From positions 113,014,313 through 113,078,312 of the forward strand of contig NC_044986.1 of assembly GCF_008728515.1 (NCBI RefSeq): DNA of 64,000 nucleotides. The letters are read 5' to 3'. Every line of letters begins with the position of its first letter. The first letter of the stretch is position 1. The notes below the pieces were generated by a model. The model was given only the letters and a program-made list of their open reading frames with translations, was not told the DNA's origin and did not search any database. The stretch is from Papio anubis. Lineage: Eukaryota; Chordata; Mammalia; Primates; Cercopithecidae. This document shows, in pieces, positions 21,621-32,830 of this stretch. Both the position numbers and the translations under genes were made by a program.

Positions 21621-22229
21621 TGACAGACACTTTCGAGCCGGGGACACCATTCTGAGCTTTGGACTGGGGAGCCACTGCTCCTGTCAATACCATAATCTAG
21701 TGCTATTGTTTGGTTTATAAAAAATAGATTTAAATTTACACTGACACACAAAACACCCGGAGTTCATAGTTTAGGGTTCACTCTTGGTGGTGTACATTCG
21801 ATGGGTTTAGACAAATGTGTAATGACAGGTACCCACACTGTAGTATCAGACAGAGTCACATCACTGCCCCAAGAATCCCCTGTGCTTTGCTGATTTATTC
21901 CTCTCCCTGAGTCTTATTGGATTTTCAACGAGAATTAAATGATTCTGCATATTGGACAGGGCCTATTTAGAGGCCTGCACATCTGTTTTTATTCATTTGT
22001 GTCACGATTCCGTGTGTGAAAGTAGGTTCACGGATCAGATAAGTCAATTCTCTAAGCTGCCTTCCGTTGTGGCTGTGGATTCTTACCTTGATGATTCAGC
22101 TTTGTGTGATGGAGGTCTCTGCTGGAGAACTCCTGGCCACCCAGCTCCTCAGCTCTCTGCCCACACCCCCAACACATACACCTTTATTCACTGTACCAGA
22201 TACTCTTAGAAATTAGGGACCATTTCATC
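21621..22229. other. Unique sequence, no gene seen
   Basis: Start of a 4-kb Alu-free stretch. Nothing recognised. Confidence 0.4.
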
Positions 22230-22316
22230 TTCATCTTTGTAGCCTGGGGCCTAAAGCACAGTAGTAATTGCTCAGTAGATGCTCTGAGTGTGAGTGAATG
22301 AATGAATGAATGCTCA
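22230..22316 (+). mobile_element. L2 3' end fragment
   Basis: 'tagcctggggcctaaagcacagtagtaattgctcagtagatgctctgag' with terminal 'gaatgaatgaatgaatg' resembles the L2 3' end including its tetramer tail. Confidence 0.6.
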
Positions 22317-23509
22317 ACCACCAGGCCCTAAAATGCTTTTGTGTACTCAGCTACATGCTCATTTCCTGACCGCAGGTTGTCCTTCCTTGCTGCCCAAGCC
22401 CAGCTCTCTGTCCACCCATCTTAGGGGAAATAGGGCCAAGGCTGGGTCTCCAGAGACACACAGAGATTGAGTCTCAGCCCCACCTGGGCTTGTCACTCTG
22501 GGAGGAGCGAGCAAGGGTGTGAGCTGGTAGAGATGGCATTACTCCAATGTGTGGGACCCATCTGGAAAGACATGGGGCTTAGAGGCAAATAGCAGAAACC
22601 CCACCTCTGCAGGGATTTGCATCTCCTGCCTTTAAGAGAGTACAATACAGTGTAGAACAGTGTGTCTTGGAGCTAGGGTCTTGGCTGGGTTGTGTCCTGA
22701 ATTTGCAGCCTGGCTCATTTCAACTCCATGAAACCAGGGGAGATGAAATTTTACACCTGCAGTTTGGGATTGGGATCACTCTGTCACCCTTGCTGACATG
22801 GTTCAAGGACAGTAGGAGTGAGATGCTTTGAGACCTTTCTGTGAAAGTTGCCGATTATTTGAACACTCCGTGCCTCTGTCTGTCAAACGCCAGGGCTACC
22901 TCTTCGTGTGACACAGGGTGCTAGGCAACAGAAAAATGACTGTTAGCCGGAATGGCCCACCTAATTCTCAGCAGGTGGGCCACTTTCTGCCCAGAGTCCC
23001 TGCTGCAGCCTTGGCCACCTGCACAAAGGAAGGCTTGCAAGTCCTGGAACCAGAGCAGGGGTGGTTCCGCATGGATTTGCCCATCCTTCCTCTCACTGAC
23101 AAACAGCCAGGGGTGAGGTGAGTTGGTGAATTTGTTTCCTCTAAAGAGGCTGCTGAAAGTCGTCATGTTCTTACTCCTTTCTAAAGTGGAATGAATGGCC
23201 AGCAGGTGGAGTTAGGGCTGAGCAGAACTCTGGAAGGTTCCTGCCTGTTCAAAACTCCAAATGAATCTGGTTTGTTTCCATGGGAGGGCAGTGGGGATGC
23301 CTGGGTGGAGGGAGGAGTGAGCACCTTCCTCACTAAGTGTTGTGAAATGGGCAGAGGCGTCGGAGCCCTACGCAGAGGACATTTGTTAGAGCAAGGAGCC
23401 GGGCGAGGGGCTTGGGAAGAGGTTGTAAAGGAGGATCTGCGCCCACAACACTGATGTAAACCTAGGATGGAACGAGCCAGAAAACCCCACCTAGTGACCA
23501 GAGCAGCGT
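22317..23509. other. 1.2 kb GC-richer unique sequence, no gene seen
   Basis: Open frames of 67-139 codons overlap on both strands (22918-23600). None has a convincing acceptor/donor pair or recognisable family. Confidence 0.4.
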
Positions 23510-23722
23510 GAGTTAGGCACGGACGAGACTCCTGGCTTTGCCAGCTGTTTCGGCTCTGGAAGTTTCCTAACCTCAGTGTTTCCGGGTCTTCATGTGTCAC
23601 GTGACATATGAGGTGGGCATAACCATGCCTACCTCAAAGGAATTAGGAATGTGTATGTGTAGAAAACACCAGACACTGTTAAGTCTCTAATGCATAGCGG
23701 GTTCTCAAAAAATATTAGTACC
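23510..23722 (+). mobile_element. MIR, sense
   Basis: 'gactcctggctttgccagctgtttcggctctggaagtttcctaacctcag' then 'gaggtgggcataaccatgcctacctcaaaggaattagg' follows MIR order to 'gcgggttctcaaaaaatatta'. Confidence 0.7.
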
Positions 23723-24594
23723 TTTCAATGATGAAACTGGAGGAATGTATCACTGGGGAGACTGTGCTGCCATGAAATCCAAAGGCGATCCAAATCTGGT
23801 GATGAAACCTTTGTCTGAGGCTGGGATTGAAGGATTTGGCAGTGCATGTGCTCTAAGAAGACCGAAGGAAGAATGAATGATCTGGGGGTGTCATGTTGGC
23901 CAGGGAGGATACAGCCCAGCCTGGGTCTTCCTGGCTGTGGGCTCAGCCCTTGGCCCCATGGTGACTCAGAACTTGAACTCAATCAGTCCCGTGTCCCACA
24001 CCTCCGCTTCCCAGCACCTCATATTCCACCCTACCCCACACATCCCCTGCCTTCAGAAGGCTGTCAGGAGGCTGAGGTTAGGTGGATAGAATAGCCACAT
24101 GTACGATTTCAAAACCCCATATAATTGAGATCACTTAAATATCACAATCAACCCGCAGTCAGCCCCATCTTCTGCTCGTGGAGATAACAACTGTGAAAAC
24201 AGCGTGAGAGCAAAACAGGACAGGGATAAGGTCAGCCCCTGCCGGCAGGATAGCGGAAACCTCCGGCCTGCACCGGGCTGCCCGTGCCTATGCTCTGTTG
24301 GTGATGACTTGGCCAGGTTCAGAAAGCAGCCCCTCCCAGATGGACACTCCAGAGAGGAAGTTGGCACGTCTGGCTCTGTCTTCTGCATGTGATGAGTTTT
24401 TCTCGCTGTACCCAGCAGGCCTTTCCTATCCAGAAAATTTCATTACGTTGCCTAGGTTATTGCAGATTTTGGAATGCTGGGTCTATCACCCCATATTTCC
24501 CATGAAAGGGGCTATAGACTATGACCTTTGACCTTTCTGGAACCTCTGGGCCTCTCTGGAACCCTACCTGGTTCTTGGGGTGCTTGTACTTCTC
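23723..24594. other. Unique sequence holding a DR1-like site
   Basis: No repeat recognised. Contains the TGACCT direct repeat listed separately. Several overlapping open frames on both strands without splice support. Confidence 0.4.
24522..24534 (-). promoter_or_regulatory. Perfect DR1 nuclear-receptor half-site pair
   Basis: TGACCTTTGACCT is the complement of AGGTCAAAGGTCA, two perfect hexamers one base apart, the consensus for HNF4, RXR/PPAR and COUP-TF. It is a single 13-bp match in non-repeat DNA, so occupancy is unknown. Confidence 0.45.
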
Positions 24595-24720
24595 TTGCTG
24601 TTGGATCTTCACAACCGTAGGTGCCATTCTCCCCATTTGATGGATGAGAATAGGGAAGTCAGTGACCCAGTCAAGGTCAGAGATTGTGATGAGAAAAAAA
24701 ATTCCAGGTCTCCTAATGCC
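24595..24720 (-). mobile_element. MIR fragment, antisense
   Basis: 'cattctccccatttgatggatgagaatagggaagtcagtgacccagtcaaggtcagag' matches the complement of the MIR core. Confidence 0.65.
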
Positions 24721-24799
24721 TGCTCCAATGTTTTTTTTAAAAAAAACCACATCACACTACTTGTGTGGCAAGAAAATCTGGGTCATGCAGGAGACCGTA

Positions 24800-24940
24800 G
24801 GGATATAAAACCTGGGTCAGGTTTACCTGGAAGACTAACTAAGGCCATCGGGATATAAAACCTGAGTCAGGTTTACCTGGAAGACCAAGTAAGGCTGTGG
24901 GGATATAAAACCTGGGTCAGGTTTACCTGGAAGCCCAAGT
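24800..24940. repeat. 50-bp minisatellite, about 2.8 copies
   Basis: Units start at 24800, 24850 and 24900, each with 'gggatataaaacctg' then 'gtcaggtttacctggaag'; they differ mainly in the last 12 bp. Text just before ('tctgggtcatgcaggagac') looks like a decayed extra unit. Confidence 0.95.
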
Positions 24941-25815
24941 CCAGTAGAAGATGGGTAACAAGTGCAGTGAGTGAAAGGAAACTTACACCTTATCATGGAC
25001 AGGGTTGTGCTGGGAACCTACTCAGTAATCACTGCGTGTGATGTTTTGGGGGAGACTTCCACACTGGAAGAACATGGTTGACTTCCTTTACATTTTCCTG
25101 AACAGACAGGCAAGGACGAGTGGCATTCCCCAAAGGAGCTCCTTCAGGAATTCAGGGATGAGGTCAGTCTGTTGCCTGACTCTCGACCCGTTTCCGTTGC
25201 TCAGACCTTCCCCCGTTGCTTAGCCTCCTCCCCTTCCATTCAGCTGTGGTTGAACTGGTAGGCTCGGCTGCTGACCTTGGGCCCAGGACCTGGGACACGT
25301 GGCTGGGTGCAGTGCCTTGCACTGTGCTATAGTATTTCGTTCTTGCATCCTTTAGAGAAGGTCTCATTGCAACTCCTTTCCCCTGTAATCCATGCCAGGC
25401 TGGAAACTGAGGCAGGAGCCCAAGGACATGCCTGGGGCTATGGCAGGGATGAGGGACAGGCAGTTGTCTCCAGGTGGCTTTGGAAGTTGAGGGTGAGGGG
25501 AAGAGGAAGCTGGAGACTGCTTGGTTGTAAATGTTGTAGTGAAAACAAATGAAGAAACCCACAGGAACCAGTGAGGTTGGAGAGCGGGGTTGAGTTTGAG
25601 GTCATGGGTGGCTGTGTGTTTGGTTGGATTATGTGTGGCGTGAGGTGGTGGTTTGATAGTGAGTTACTGTCCTGCAGGCAGCGGCGTGCGAGGTGGAGAG
25701 AAGTCCAGGCTCCCAGCACAGGAGGTGATGGTTGAAGCATTGGGGGAGGCAGGAGATAGCATTGGGGAGCATTGAGGGAGGCAGGAGATAGCAGAAGGTA
25801 AAGACAAAAACTTCA
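24941..25815. other. Unique sequence, no gene seen
   Basis: A 20-bp near-duplicate ('gaggcaggagatagca') occurs twice at 25745-25793. Otherwise nothing recognised. Confidence 0.4.
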
Positions 25816-26115
25816 GGCTGGGCGTGGTGGCTCACGCCTGTAATCACAGCACTTCAGGAGGATGAGGCGGGCAGATCACGAGGTCAGGAGTTTGAGACCA
25901 GCCTGGCCAACATAGTGAAACCATGTCTGTACTAAAAATACAGAAAAATTAGCCAGGCCTGGTGGCAGGCACCTGTAATTCCAGCTACTCGGGAGGCTGA
26001 GGCAAGGAGAATCACTTGAACCTGGGAGGCGGAGGTTGCAGTGAGCTGAGATTGCACCACTGCACTCCAGCCTGGGCAACAGCACGAGACTCTGCCTTAA
26101 AAACAAACAAAAAAC
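25816..26115 (+). mobile_element. Alu, full length, sense
   Basis: 'caggctgggcgtggtggctcacgcc' to '(AAAC)n'. Flanks 'aaaaacttc' and 'aaaaaacttt' fit a target duplication. Confidence 0.95.
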
Positions 26116-26844
26116 TTTGGGGCTTGGGCACAGGTGGGAGCAGAAGAGGGAACACAGCCCAGCAGACAGGGAAGGCGCTGTCACAGCATGGGTGAGCAGG
26201 GGTTGTGGCATGGGGGGACCCAGGCACAGAGACTGCTGGGGACAACAGGGCAGCAGTGCCTGGAGCTGACATTCAGGATGCCAGGAGGACACTGGATCTG
26301 GCAAGGAGGCCATTTAGGACCTAGAGCGCGGTTCCTCCTTTTCCACGTCTCCATCTTCAGTAGGCTACAATGAGAAGCTATGCTCTGAGTAAGAGATCTA
26401 AGGTTCTCAAAGACCAACTTATGGCCAATCTGCAGGACCTGTTAAGGCAAGCAAATGTCCTCATTCCTTTCAGAAAGGATAGAAGCCACCTGCATATTCT
26501 GCCCAGGCATTGGTTCAGCTGCCCACGATGGCCCCTTTCCTGCTCGCTCCAGCTACTCAGGGTTACACTCATGGTTAAATGCAGCACGTGAGTCCCTGGG
26601 GACAGGGAGGGAGGCAGCACTCTGTGGACACTGGGCAGCTTGGGGTCTGATTCACATGAACAGTAAAAGGCTTTTCTTCCCTTCAAAATTCTGTAACTCT
26701 GTAGACCTTTATATTTAAGCCTTGACATTTCATCTGTAAGTAGATAGATTCCAGATTTTAAAAAATGAATGCTGAGAAGTAGAAGGGTTTAATGATAGGC
26801 TGGACTTTGTGAAGTGCTTTATAGTTGCTTAGTTATTCATTTGC
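26116..26844. other. Unique sequence, no gene seen
   Basis: Overlapping open frames on both strands (26134-26728) lack splice support. No repeat recognised. Confidence 0.4.
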
Positions 26845-27189
26845 AGACTGACAATTTATTTTATTTTATTTTATTTTATTTTATTTTATTTTTTTGAGAC
26901 AGAGTCTTGCTTGTTGCCCAGGCTGGAATGCAGTGATGCGATTTCAGCTCACTGCAACCTCCACCTCCCAGGTTCAAGCGATTCTCCTGCCTCACTCAAC
27001 CTCCTGAGTAGCTGGGATGACAGGCGTGTGCCACCATGCCCAGCTAATTTTTGTAATTTTGGTAAAGACAGCGTTTCACTATGTTGGCCAGGTTAGTCTT
27101 GAACTCCTGGCCTCAGGTGATCCCCTCGCCTCGGCCTCCCAAAGTGGTGGGATTATAGGCATGAGCCACCACACCCGGCCCAGACTGAC
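26845..27189 (-). mobile_element. Alu, antisense, with (TTTTA)n tail and 9-bp target duplication
   Basis: The tail is about seven TTTTA units (26857-26892), then an antisense Alu to 'ccacacccggcc'. 'cagactgac' precedes it at 26845 and follows it at 27181. Confidence 0.97.
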
Positions 27190-28640
27190 TTTTAATTTAT
27201 TTAAGTAGAAATCGTATATGTTTATTGTGTACAGTATGATTTTTAATATATGTATATGTTGTAGAATGACTGCATCAAGCTAATTAACATATATACTACC
27301 TCACAAAGTTATTTTTTTTGTGGTGAGAACCTTAAGATCTACTCTTTCAGCAATTTTCAAATATATACTACAGATGTACCTCGACTTATGATGCGGTCAT
27401 ATACCAATAAACCCACCAGAAGTTGAAAACACATTTACTACCCCAGGGAACCCATTGTAAAGTTGAACTATTGTCTACTGAACCACCATAATAGTGTTAT
27501 TAACTATAGTTGCCATGATATGCAGTAGATTTTGTAAACTCGTTCCTCCGGTGTAACTGAAACTTTGCGTCTGTGACCAACATCTCCCCCAGCCCTTCAT
27601 CCTTCAGCCTTTGTCAGGAAAAACTGTGATTCGCCCCTTCCTGTAACTTTTACCATCTTGGAGACCATCATTGATGAAAAAACCCTAAAAACCTATACGT
27701 TAGAAAAAATACTGCCAAAATACATCAAGAAACTAATTTAACTTGAGATAAAGCATTGCAGGCTATCCTGTTTTAAATTAAAATGACTTCATTAAATAGG
27801 CATACATTGAGTCCCTTTGAAGTATTATATTTTATTTTTGTCTTATTCTCTGTTTCTATGAGTTCGACTTTTTTATATTCCACATATAACTGAGATCATG
27901 TGGTGGTTTGCTTTTCTGTGACTGATTTAGTTCACTTAACATAATTTCCTTCAGGTTCATCCATGTGGTCACAAATGACAGGATTTCCTCTTTTTTAAAA
28001 GACTGAATAGTATCCTACCATATATATTATATATAAAAACACTTTCTTTATCCATTCATTTGTCAATGAACACTTAGGTTGGCTTCTTTGACATACCATT
28101 ATCATATCCTTTGGATATGTACCCAGTAGTGGGTTTACTACTGGGTACATAAGCTTCTAAATCTTATGTACTAAGTTACCTTAGGTAATTCTATTTTTAA
28201 TTTGTGTGTGTGTGTTGTTTTATGTTTACCATAATTGAACATACTTTCCAATCTATTTTTAATTTTCCAAGGAAACTCTATACTGTTTTCTATAGTGGCT
28301 GTACTAGTTTACATTCCCACCAACTGTACAAAGGTTCTATTTTCTCCACATCCTCATCCTCATTTATTGCTTGTCTTTTTTATAATAGCCATTCTAACAG
28401 GTATGAGGTGACAGTTCATTGTGGTTTTAATCTGCTTTTCCCTGATGATTTGTAATGTTGAGCATTTTCTCATTTCCCTTTGGGCCATTTGTATGTCATC
28501 TTTAGATAAATGTCTATTCGGGTCTTTTGCCCATTTTTTAATTGACTTGTTTTCATGCTATTGAGTAGTTTGAGTTCCCTATATGTTTTGGATATTAACT
28601 TATCAGATGTATAGTCAGTCTTTTATAGGAGATTTTAATC
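27190..28640 (-). mobile_element. L1 3' UTR and ORF2 3' end, antisense
   Basis: Complement of L1M-type sequence in order: 'aagctaattaacatatatactacctcac', 'agttcgactttttatattcc', 'ccttcaggttcatccatgtgg', 'cctttggatatgtacccagtag', 'gtttacattcccaccaactg', 'ctattcgggtcttttgccc'. A local rearrangement at 28117-28171 is listed separately. Confidence 0.9.
28117..28171. repeat. Two adjoining short inverted repeats inside L1
   Basis: A perfect 13-bp inverted repeat (atgtacccagtag at 28117-28129, complement at 28138-28150, loop 8) overlaps a perfect 9-bp one (gtacataag at 28145-28153, complement at 28163-28171). Ordinary antisense L1 here would continue with a different text after 'cagtagtggg'. Confidence 0.95.
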
Positions 28641-29438
28641 TATTTACACTCAAGGTAATTATTGATAGGTAAGGATGTATTATTGCCATTTTGTTGATTG
28701 TTTTTTGGTTGTTCCTTTGTTCCTTTCTTCCTCTCTTGCTGTCTTTATGATTAGATGATTTTCTCTCATGGTTTGCTTTGATTCCTTACTTTCTATCTTT
28801 TGTGTATCTACCATAGATTTTTGCTTTGTGATTGCCTTGAGGCTTACATAAAAGATATTGTAATGGGCTATTTTAAGTTGTAAATAACTTAACCTTGATT
28901 GCATGATAATACTCTATATACCTTTAATCCACCTCCCCATTTTGTGTTTTTGATGTCACAGTTTACATCTTGTATATCCCTTAAAAAATTATAGCTATTA
29001 TTTTAAATAGTTTTGTCTTTTAACCTTCATACTAAAGATAAATGTTACTTACATACCACCATTATAATATTAGACTATTCTGAATTTGACTACTTACTTT
29101 TACAAATGAGTTTTATACTCTCATATATTTTCCTGTTACCCATTAGCATCTTCTTTCAGCTTGAAGAACTCTCTTTAACTTTTCTTGTAAGACAGGTCTG
29201 TTGGTGATGAACTTACTAAACTTTTGTTTGTTTGGAAAAGTCTTTCTCTCCATTTCTAAAGTACAGCCTTGCTAGGTACAGTGTTCTTGGTTGACATGTT
29301 TTTTCCTGCAATACTTTGAATATATCATCCCACTCTTTCACGGCTTAGAAGGTTTCTACTGAGAAATCTGCCACCAGTCTTGTTGGAAGTCCTTTATATT
29401 TTGTCTTCCTGTTTTCTCTTGTTGCTTTTAGGATCCTC
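28641..29438 (-). mobile_element. Old L1 5'-half sequence, antisense
   Basis: 'tttcagcttgaagaactctctttaac', 'agacaggtctgttggtgatgaac', 'ctactgagaaatctgccaccagtc' resemble the complement of the 5' part of old mammalian L1. ORF2's central part is missing between this and the 3' end on the left, so there is either a deletion or two insertions. Confidence 0.65.
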
Positions 29439-29575
29439 TGTGTGTATATGTGTGCATATATGTGTGTATATATGTGTGTGTGTGTTTGTATATATATACA
29501 CATATATATGGGATTTATATAGGTGTATATATACACACACACACACATACATGTATATATACATATATGCACTTT
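29439..29575. repeat. Complex (TG)n/(TA)n/(CA)n microsatellite
   Basis: Alternating purine/pyrimidine throughout. The left side is TG/TA-rich and the right side TA/CA-rich, so the tract folds back on itself around 29510. Confidence 0.9.
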
Positions 29576-29835
29576 CACCTAGGCTGGATACGGTGATACG
29601 ATTTTGGCTCACTGCAACCTCTGCCTCCCAGGTTCAAGTGATTCTCCTACCTCAGTCTCTTGAGTATCTGGGATTACAGGCACGCACCACCACACCCAGC
29701 TAATTTTTGTAATTTTAGTAGAGACAGGGTTTCACTATGTTGGTCAGGCTGGTCTCAAACTCCTGACCTTGTGATCTGCCTGCCTCAGCCTCCCAAAGTG
29801 CTGGGATTATAAGCGTGAGCCACCACGCCCGGCCT
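29576..29835 (-). mobile_element. Alu, antisense, 3'-truncated
   Basis: Starts 'cacctaggctggatacggtgatac' without a poly-T tail and runs to 'ccaccacgcccggcc'. The tail side is replaced by the microsatellite. Confidence 0.92.
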
Positions 29836-30450
29836 ATCTTTGTATTTGACAGTGTGATTATAATATGTCTTGGGATAGTCTTGTTTGGATTGAATCTAAT
29901 TGGAGAACTTTGACTTTCTTTTACATGGATATTGGTGTTTTTCCCTAGAATTGACATGTTTTCTGCTATTGTTTAAGCTTGCCTACCCCTTCGCCCCTCT
30001 CTTCTTTTTCCTTAATTCCTGTAACTCAAATATTTTTGTTCTTTTGATGTTTTCCCATAAATCCTGAAACTTTCTTCATCCCTTTTCACTTTTTTCCTTT
30101 CTTTGCTGGCTGCATATTTTCAAATAACCTGTCTTTCAGTTCACAGATTTTTTCTCCTTGATCAACTTTGCTGTTGACATTTTCTATTGAATTTTGTATT
30201 AATTGTATTTTTCAGCTCCAGAATTTGATTTTTAAAAAATGATCTTAATATCTATTAAATTTCTAATTTTGATGATTTATTATTTTCCTGACTCATTGGG
30301 ATATTTCTCTGTATTTTTTGAAGTTCATTGAATGTAAAATAATTATTTTGAATTCTTTGTCAGGCAGTTCACATATCTTGATTTCTTTGTGGTCAGTTAC
30401 TGGGAGATTATAACACCACTCAAAGAATATGATATATTCTTTATTTCTTC
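29836..30450 (-). mobile_element. Old L1 5' region, antisense (continuation)
   Basis: 'ttgtatttgacagtgtgattataatatgtcttggg', 'tttctgctattgtttaagc', 'ttcagttcacagattttttctccttg', 'tcagctccagaatttg' continue the antisense old-L1 text. Confidence 0.7.
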
Positions 30451-31378
30451 AATACTTTATGCTGATGTCTGTTCATTTAGTGCAGAAGTCGCCTCTTGGA
30501 GCTGCTATGGGCTCATTTCACTATAGGAAGACCTCTGCTATTTAGTGAATGGCATAAAAGTCAACACATTGCGTATGGAAGCAGCCTTTAAAAAGGCAAA
30601 ACTTCTTTGTGGGAGAAGGTGGAGAAGGGGCATGGTTTCACAGCTGCCTCACCCTGGGTAAATCGCTTAGCTTGTTCCACTCCTTAGAAAGCTGGAGGAA
30701 GTCCAGAAGATGAAGGGACTCCAGCAAAAGAGATCTGGAAGATGATACAGGCTGTTACCCTGGATAGTTCCTTTAAAATAGCTGGGTTTCCGTTTCTACA
30801 CCCTGCCTTCCTCCCAGGTTCGTTGAGGAGACCCAAAGAGATAAGATACAGGAAAATGCTTTGAACGTTGTCAGGTGTTATACAAAGTTAGGGTATGGTT
30901 AAACCTCTTTATTTTGGAACATGTTAGAATTTGAAGGAGCCCAATAAATATTGGTTTCCTCACCCACTTTCTGACTTAACTGAGTCAAAGATTTCCTTTC
31001 TTAACTGATGAAGATAATACAATGTGGCTTGCATCTGTGGGCAAGAGGGATGATTCCCAACCTCAGGGTTAGATGGACTTAGGAGGCACAGGGCGCTTTG
31101 GAAAACCATAGCCCGTGTCCGGAGGGTCTGATGCTCTAAAATTTTCTGCTTTGATAAGAAGCAGATGTGACCGGGAACTCCCTGTGGCCAGCTGGCTCCC
31201 AAGAGGAAAAGGGGAGAGCTAGGCATGCTTTGTTCCTGTTTGCAAATGCAGCAATCAGAATTCCTGCCTGTTCCCAGAGGGGTGTGAGGGTCTGGGGAGA
31301 AGCCAGGAGCATGCTTGTAATGCAAGACTCATTATACAAAAACTAGCAGGCTGCGGAAAGGAGATTCCTCCTATAGAT
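30451..31378. other. Unique sequence, no gene seen
   Basis: A 121-codon minus-strand frame (30960-31325) lacks splice context. No repeat recognised. Confidence 0.4.
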
Positions 31379-31545
31379 AGTAGTGTAAATGGGCTCTGCT
31401 GAATTCAAAGCCCACAGTCCCTCAGTTTCTAGTTTCTCGACCTTACTCATATGGTAATATGAGTAAGGCTGGTAATTGAGTAAGGTCGAGAAACTAGAAA
31501 CTGAGGCTGTGGGCTTTGACTTCAGCACAGCCTATTTACACTACT
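31379..31545. repeat. 167-bp near-perfect inverted repeat (hairpin)
   Basis: Left arm 31379-31449 (agtagtgtaaat... to ...accttactca), right arm 31477-31545 (tgagtaaggtcg... to ...tttacactact), spacer about 27 bp. The arms differ only by a few substitutions and a 2-3-base indel ('ccctcag' versus 'ctgaggc'). A smaller perfect 12-bp inverted repeat (ccttactcatat / atatgagtaagg, loop 4) sits at the tip, so two alternative folds compete. Not a transposon I recognise. Possibly a foldback RNA precursor if transcribed, or a template-switch product. Confidence 0.95.
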
Positions 31546-32299
31546 GCCAGGGGTTTATTTGTCCACAGACGGTGACAGAGTGAGGCCCAGTCTTGGAAAC
31601 ATCTCGGGAAAGGCTTGCAAAGGGGAGCTAAGAAAATGCATGGGATGGAGGATTCACTCTGTGCTGGAGATACTTAATGATTTGTGGTCATCAAAAATGA
31701 GCTTATTCACTTTCCTAAGACTCAATGATTTATCATCCAATGTGAACTGTGTTCTGAATCCTATTCTCTGCATACTTTGGTGCAGATGCCTTCTCCACAT
31801 GCCATTTACAATGTGTGTATGTCATGAAGCCTTCTCTTTAGGGCTGAGCCAACTTGGCATTCTGTCTTGCATGATGTCTCCTTATAGATAGAAAATTCCA
31901 AACTGCTGGCATCCAGAAGTTAATGGCTCATGATTACATGAGAAAAGAAGTGTTAAAAATTAATAACAAGTTGTTTATACTTTGAATGTCATGGCTAATC
32001 ATTTGGTTTTTAAAGATTCACTATTATAGTCAAAAATTAGTGTGTAAGAAAAAAGATATATTTGCCTTTCTATGTGTCTCGTGACACTGTGAGTGACATC
32101 TCTCTTACATTACACTCAAAATCTAACAATCATCGGGAGTAGGAATCAGAAATTTATATTGAACTCTAGTTGGTGAACTGAACCATAACTTTAGTCATGG
32201 TGTGTATATGTGACTATGACAGTATATGTACATATAATTTATAAAATGTTTGGAAGTCCTTTGGGAGGGAGGAGGGAGAAGACTTTCCCTCTGACTTCC
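31546..32299. other. Unique sequence, no gene seen
   Basis: AT-rich on the right side; nothing recognised. Confidence 0.4.
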
Positions 32300-32830
32300 A
32301 AGGTTTAGTAACTGGGTCTATGAAATAAACTGACAACAGGCAGATTAACAGGAGAAAGGGTACACAAATTTATTAAGTGCACAGGGACATCATAGGAAAA
32401 AAAGGAATACCGCTTAAAACAGTGAGATTTAGAAGGTTTATGTACCCTCTTTTTGGGGAAAGCAGGGAGGGGGGGATGTAGGCAATTTAGGGGAAAGAAA
32501 ATGATGTTGGGGAAAGATGAATAGACCCTTAGAACAAGTGATAGCTTGTGACAAACCTTGGGTGTGATGTCACCTCCAGTCTCCTCTCCTGTGATAAGAG
32601 TTAATTTTCCTTGGTTGATGAAACTCCCAGGGGTGGGGGTACTGATGACAACTGAGCTCCTTTTGGAGGTTCTGTCTTTAGGCAGATAAAGGGAATCCAG
32701 AGAAAGCCACTCTCTGCATGTGCTGTTTTTCAAGTTCCTCCAGCTCAAAGTAGTCTATATACCAAAGCAGCGTATTTTGGGGTGGCATGTCCTAAACTCC
32801 TATATACTCCTTTTAATTGTGTATAAACTT
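32300..32830 (-). mobile_element. Probable endogenous retroviral LTR, antisense, family uncertain
   Basis: 'ggcagattaacaggagaaagg', then 'acaaatttattaagtgcacaggg' (an antisense polyadenylation region) and 'gcgtattttggggtggcatgtcc' resemble the complement of a mammalian LTR. Ends are not clear and I cannot name the family. Non-coding. Confidence 0.45.

Noticed and set aside
23198..23210. CTCF-like motif 'ggccagcaggtgg'
   Set aside because: Only the left half of the core matches; the right half (gagtta) does not.
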